Shown here: positions 5,022 through 6,753 of the stretch, piece after piece
How positions within the stretch are numbered: position 1 is the first letter of the stretch
Layout: each line of letters opens with the position of its first letter
Assembly: GCA_002375765.1 (NCBI GenBank)
Contig: DFMV01000023.1
Location: forward strand, 92,151 to 98,903
Direction of reading: 5' to 3'
From: Rhizobiales bacterium UBA3584
GTDB lineage: Bacteria > Pseudomonadota > Alphaproteobacteria > Rhizobiales > Devosiaceae
Length of the DNA: 6,753 nucleotides
Translations under genes and position numbers: made by a program
Notes under the pieces: generated by a model
What the model was told of the DNA's origin: nothing
What the model saw: only the letters and a program-made list of their open reading frames with translations
Database searches by the model: none

Positions 5022-6542
5022 ATGTCTGATGTGACGCTATCGAAAGCGGTACGCTCCAACCTTCTGCACCTTCAGAATACCGCCAAGCTCATGGATTCGA
5101 CCCAGGAGCGCCTGGCCACGGGCAAGAAGGTCAATTCGGCCCTCGACAATCCCACCAACTTCTTTACTGCCGCATCGCTGAACGGGCGGGCCGCCGACAT
5201 TGGCACCCTGCTCGACGCCATGAGCAACGGCATCCGCACCATCGAGGCAGCGGACAATGGCCTCACCGCCATCACCAAGGCGATCGAGTCGATGCAGTCC
5301 ACGCTGCGTCAGGCCCGGCAGGACAATTCGTTCAAGACCGAAAGCTATACTGTCAATGTCGCCGACGCGCCGGTTGGCACCGAAGTGCTCAACTTCGCGG
5401 GCGGAGCACTGGCCGACGGTACCGATTTCGACGTTGACCTCACCGCCGCGCAGTCCGAAATCCAGGCCGGCGCCTATACCGACATCGATTTCACCAACGG
5501 TGGCGCCAATGACGGCGAGATCAGTTTCGACATCGGCGTTCACGGCGGCACAGCCGAGACGATCACAATCACCCATGCCGATGCGGTAACCGCGGGCGTG
5601 GCCGATCCCGCCGCGGTCACCGCAGATGAAATGGCCGCCATTCTCAACGCCAAGCTCGACAATGCCGGAGTTGCCGCGACCGCAACCGTCAATGGTGGCG
5701 ACCTGGTCTTTACCACCGACGCCTCTGCGGGCACGAGCGAAGCCGATATCGAGATTTCCAACTTTACCGTCACAAATGGCGCGGCCGGTTCAGGCATTGC
5801 CGACGCAACGGGCACGGACATCAACATCACCGCCCGGACCGTCGACGCACTCGTCACCGCCATCAACGCCGACGCCAACCTGACGGGTGCCGTCCGCGCG
5901 TCCAACGACAACGGCAAGCTGCGCATCGAGAACCAGTCGACCGGCGCACTGACCCTGACAGGTCTGACCGACGGCGAAATGACAGGCGGCATCGGCCAGT
6001 CCGAAATCGAGGGCAACGACGTTCGCGCCAGCCTCGCCCGCCAGTTCAACGAAACCCGCACCGAACTCGACCGGCTGTCCGAGGACGCGTCCTTTAACGG
6101 CGTCAACCTGCTGCGCGGCGACCAGCTCAAGATCGTGTTCAACGAATCGGGCACATCGAGCATCGAAATCCAGGCCAAAAACGCCAAAGGCGAGGCACGG
6201 GCGATCAACGTGGCCAATCTCGGCCTGGACGAACTCTCCGCCGAAGATCTCGACCTCAACGCCGACATCGACGCCCAGCTCGCAAACCTGCAGAACGCGC
6301 TCAATGAGGTGCGCGCGCAGGCATCCGATCTCGGTTCGACCCTTTCGGTGGTCCAGAACCGCGAGGATTTCACCAAGCGTATGATCAATACGCTGGAAAC
6401 CGGGGCGGCCAATCTCACTCTCGCCGACACCAACGAGGAAGGCGCCAACCTTCTGGCGTTGCAGACCCGCCAGCAGCTCTCCCAGACCGCGCTCAGCCTC
6501 GCCAGCCAGGCCGATCAGGCCGTCCTGCGCCTGTTCGGCTAA
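5022..6542 (+). CDS. flagellin, long form with expanded central domain
   Basis: The product is 506 aa and is the filament subunit, exported by the flagellar type III system. The start MSDVTLSKAV is fixed by GGGGG 8 nt upstream of ATG 5022 and by the identical start of the next flagellin; the frame's upstream codons are not coding. Residues 1 to about 105 form the conserved D0/D1 part (SNLLHLQNTA, RLATGKKVNSALDNP, GIRTIEAADNGL). Residues about 334-506 form the C-terminal D1/D0 part, with QFNETRTELDRLSEDASFNG and the end SLASQADQAVLRLFG. Between them is an Ala/Thr/Asp/Gly-rich variable domain of about 225 residues, making the protein longer than the 270-400 aa usual in alphaproteobacteria. Two flagellin-IN-like units are visible, near 198-248 and 272-316 (TVDALVTAIN, then NGKLRIENQSTG). 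There are no cysteines, as is normal for flagellins. Confidence 0.96.
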   Translation: MSDVTLSKAVRSNLLHLQNTAKLMDSTQERLATGKKVNSALDNPTNFFTAASLNGRAADIGTLLDAMSNGIRTIEAADNGLTAITKAIESMQSTLRQARQDNSFKTESYTVNVADAPVGTEVLNFAGGALADGTDFDVDLTAAQSEIQAGAYTDIDFTNGGANDGEISFDIGVHGGTAETITITHADAVTAGVADPAAVTADEMAAILNAKLDNAGVAATATVNGGDLVFTTDASAGTSEADIEISNFTVTNGAAGSGIADATGTDINITARTVDALVTAINADANLTGAVRASNDNGKLRIENQSTGALTLTGLTDGEMTGGIGQSEIEGNDVRASLARQFNETRTELDRLSEDASFNGVNLLRGDQLKIVFNESGTSSIEIQAKNAKGEARAINVANLGLDELSAEDLDLNADIDAQLANLQNALNEVRAQASDLGSTLSVVQNREDFTKRMINTLETGAANLTLADTNEEGANLLALQTRQQLSQTALSLASQADQAVLRLFG

Positions 6543-6568
6543 ATGGTACGTCAAAGAAGATGAAACCA

Positions 6569-6592
6569 GGCGGGCTCCGGCCCGCCTTTTTT
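6569..6592 (+). terminator. rho-independent terminator of the flagellin gene
   Basis: GGCGGGC (6569-6575), loop TCCG, GCCCGCC (6580-6586) and then six T (6587-6592). The stem is a perfect 7 bp, all G-C, with a stable tetraloop, 26 bp past the flagellin stop. It should separate this flagellin from the next, so the second needs its own promoter. Confidence 0.93.
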
Positions 6593-6718
6593 ATTGCGCG
6601 ATATTTCCGATGAGGGGGAACGCCTTAACCAATCTTTAGAAGATATCGCACAGTGTCGGGCCAGCCGTCTCAGGAAGAGGCGCTATAAATTGCATAAATC
6701 CTAGAAGGGGATTTCTAT
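6593..6718 (+). other. upstream region of the second flagellin
   Basis: It contains a possible -10 TATAAA (6684-6689) with no good -35 seventeen bases upstream, and a CtrA-like site with one mismatch, TTAACCAATCTTTAG (6625-6639). AAGGGGAT (6705-6712) is the ribosome site, about 8 nt from the ATG. No correctly spaced -24/-12 site was found. Confidence 0.4.
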
Positions 6719-6753
6719 ATGTCTGACGTCACGCTCTCGAAGGCGGTTCGCTC
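6719..6753 (+). CDS. second flagellin, 5' end only (runs off the window)
   Basis: Only 11 full codons are visible, coding MSDVTLSKAVR and the first bases of a Ser codon. This is identical to the start of the flagellin at 5022, while the DNA differs at five third-codon positions, all silent. A ribosome site (AAGGGG) lies 8 nt upstream. It is therefore a tandem flagellin paralogue, with its own leader after the terminator of the first copy. Whether it also carries the long central domain cannot be seen. Confidence 0.88.
   Translation, partial: MSDVTLSKAVR

Noticed and set aside
5540..6448. Long antisense ORF (302 codons) across the flagellin gene
   Set aside because: It is low-complexity Ser/Arg/Ala-rich, lies wholly opposite a certain gene, and is a frame shadow caused by high GC.
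6676..6692. Sigma-54-like site GAGGCGCTATAAATTGC before the second flagellin
   Set aside because: GG and GC are 11 bases apart instead of the required 10, and the first half lacks TGGCA.

Overview
The window looks like a piece of a motile alphaproteobacterial chromosome, most likely Hyphomicrobiales and possibly a Devosia/Pelagibacterium-type lineage. The reasons are a high-GC sequence with C/G-ending codons, the presence of FliX (known only from alphaproteobacteria), a flgI-cheL-flbY-type operon, a short FlgJ made of the rod-binding domain alone, and a DksA that has lost its zinc cysteines. The family-level placement is inference.

Layout. From 1 to 1230 (+) is the 3' part of an ABC-F ATPase gene that began before the window. 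It converges on a dksA-like gene (1297-1716, -); a hairpin between the two stops probably ends the dksA transcript. Upstream of dksA on the same strand is fliX (1831-2247, -). A 263-bp divergent control region separates fliX from flgI. The next three genes are flgI (2511-3635), a cheL/flgJ-type rod-binding gene (3635-3949) and a flgN/flbY-like gene (3949-4416). They overlap by one base at each junction and so form one translationally coupled operon. After a 119-bp gap comes an unrecognised 116-codon ORF (4536-4886, +), then a long flagellin gene (5022-6542) with a strong rho-independent terminator, and finally the start of a second flagellin (6719 to the window edge) whose first 11 residues are identical.

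Regulation is the most informative part. The fliX-flgI gap holds a near-consensus sigma-54 promoter for flgI (2419-2435), a perfect TTAA-N7-TTAAC CtrA-type box (2308-2323), and two dyads of the form CCGGCA-N5-TGCC (2285-2299 and 2327-2341). One 15-mer of this type recurs exactly at 4495-4509, beside another GGCA-N5-TGCC copy, in front of the unknown ORF. In Caulobacter, CtrA switches on early flagellar genes and FliX/FlbD then drive sigma-54 promoters. The layout here suggests the same cascade, with the dyads as candidate FlbD enhancers, and links the unknown ORF to the flagellar regulon by inference.

Functionally, FlgI forms the P-ring, the CheL/FlgJ-like protein acts on the rod, the FlgN-like protein probably escorts hook-filament junction proteins to the export gate, FliX couples assembly to late gene expression, and the flagellins build the filament. 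I see no RNA genes, CRISPR arrays, insertion sequences or sign of recent transfer. Nothing here is clearly a wholly new system; the best leads are the repeated dyad element and the unknown ORF behind it.
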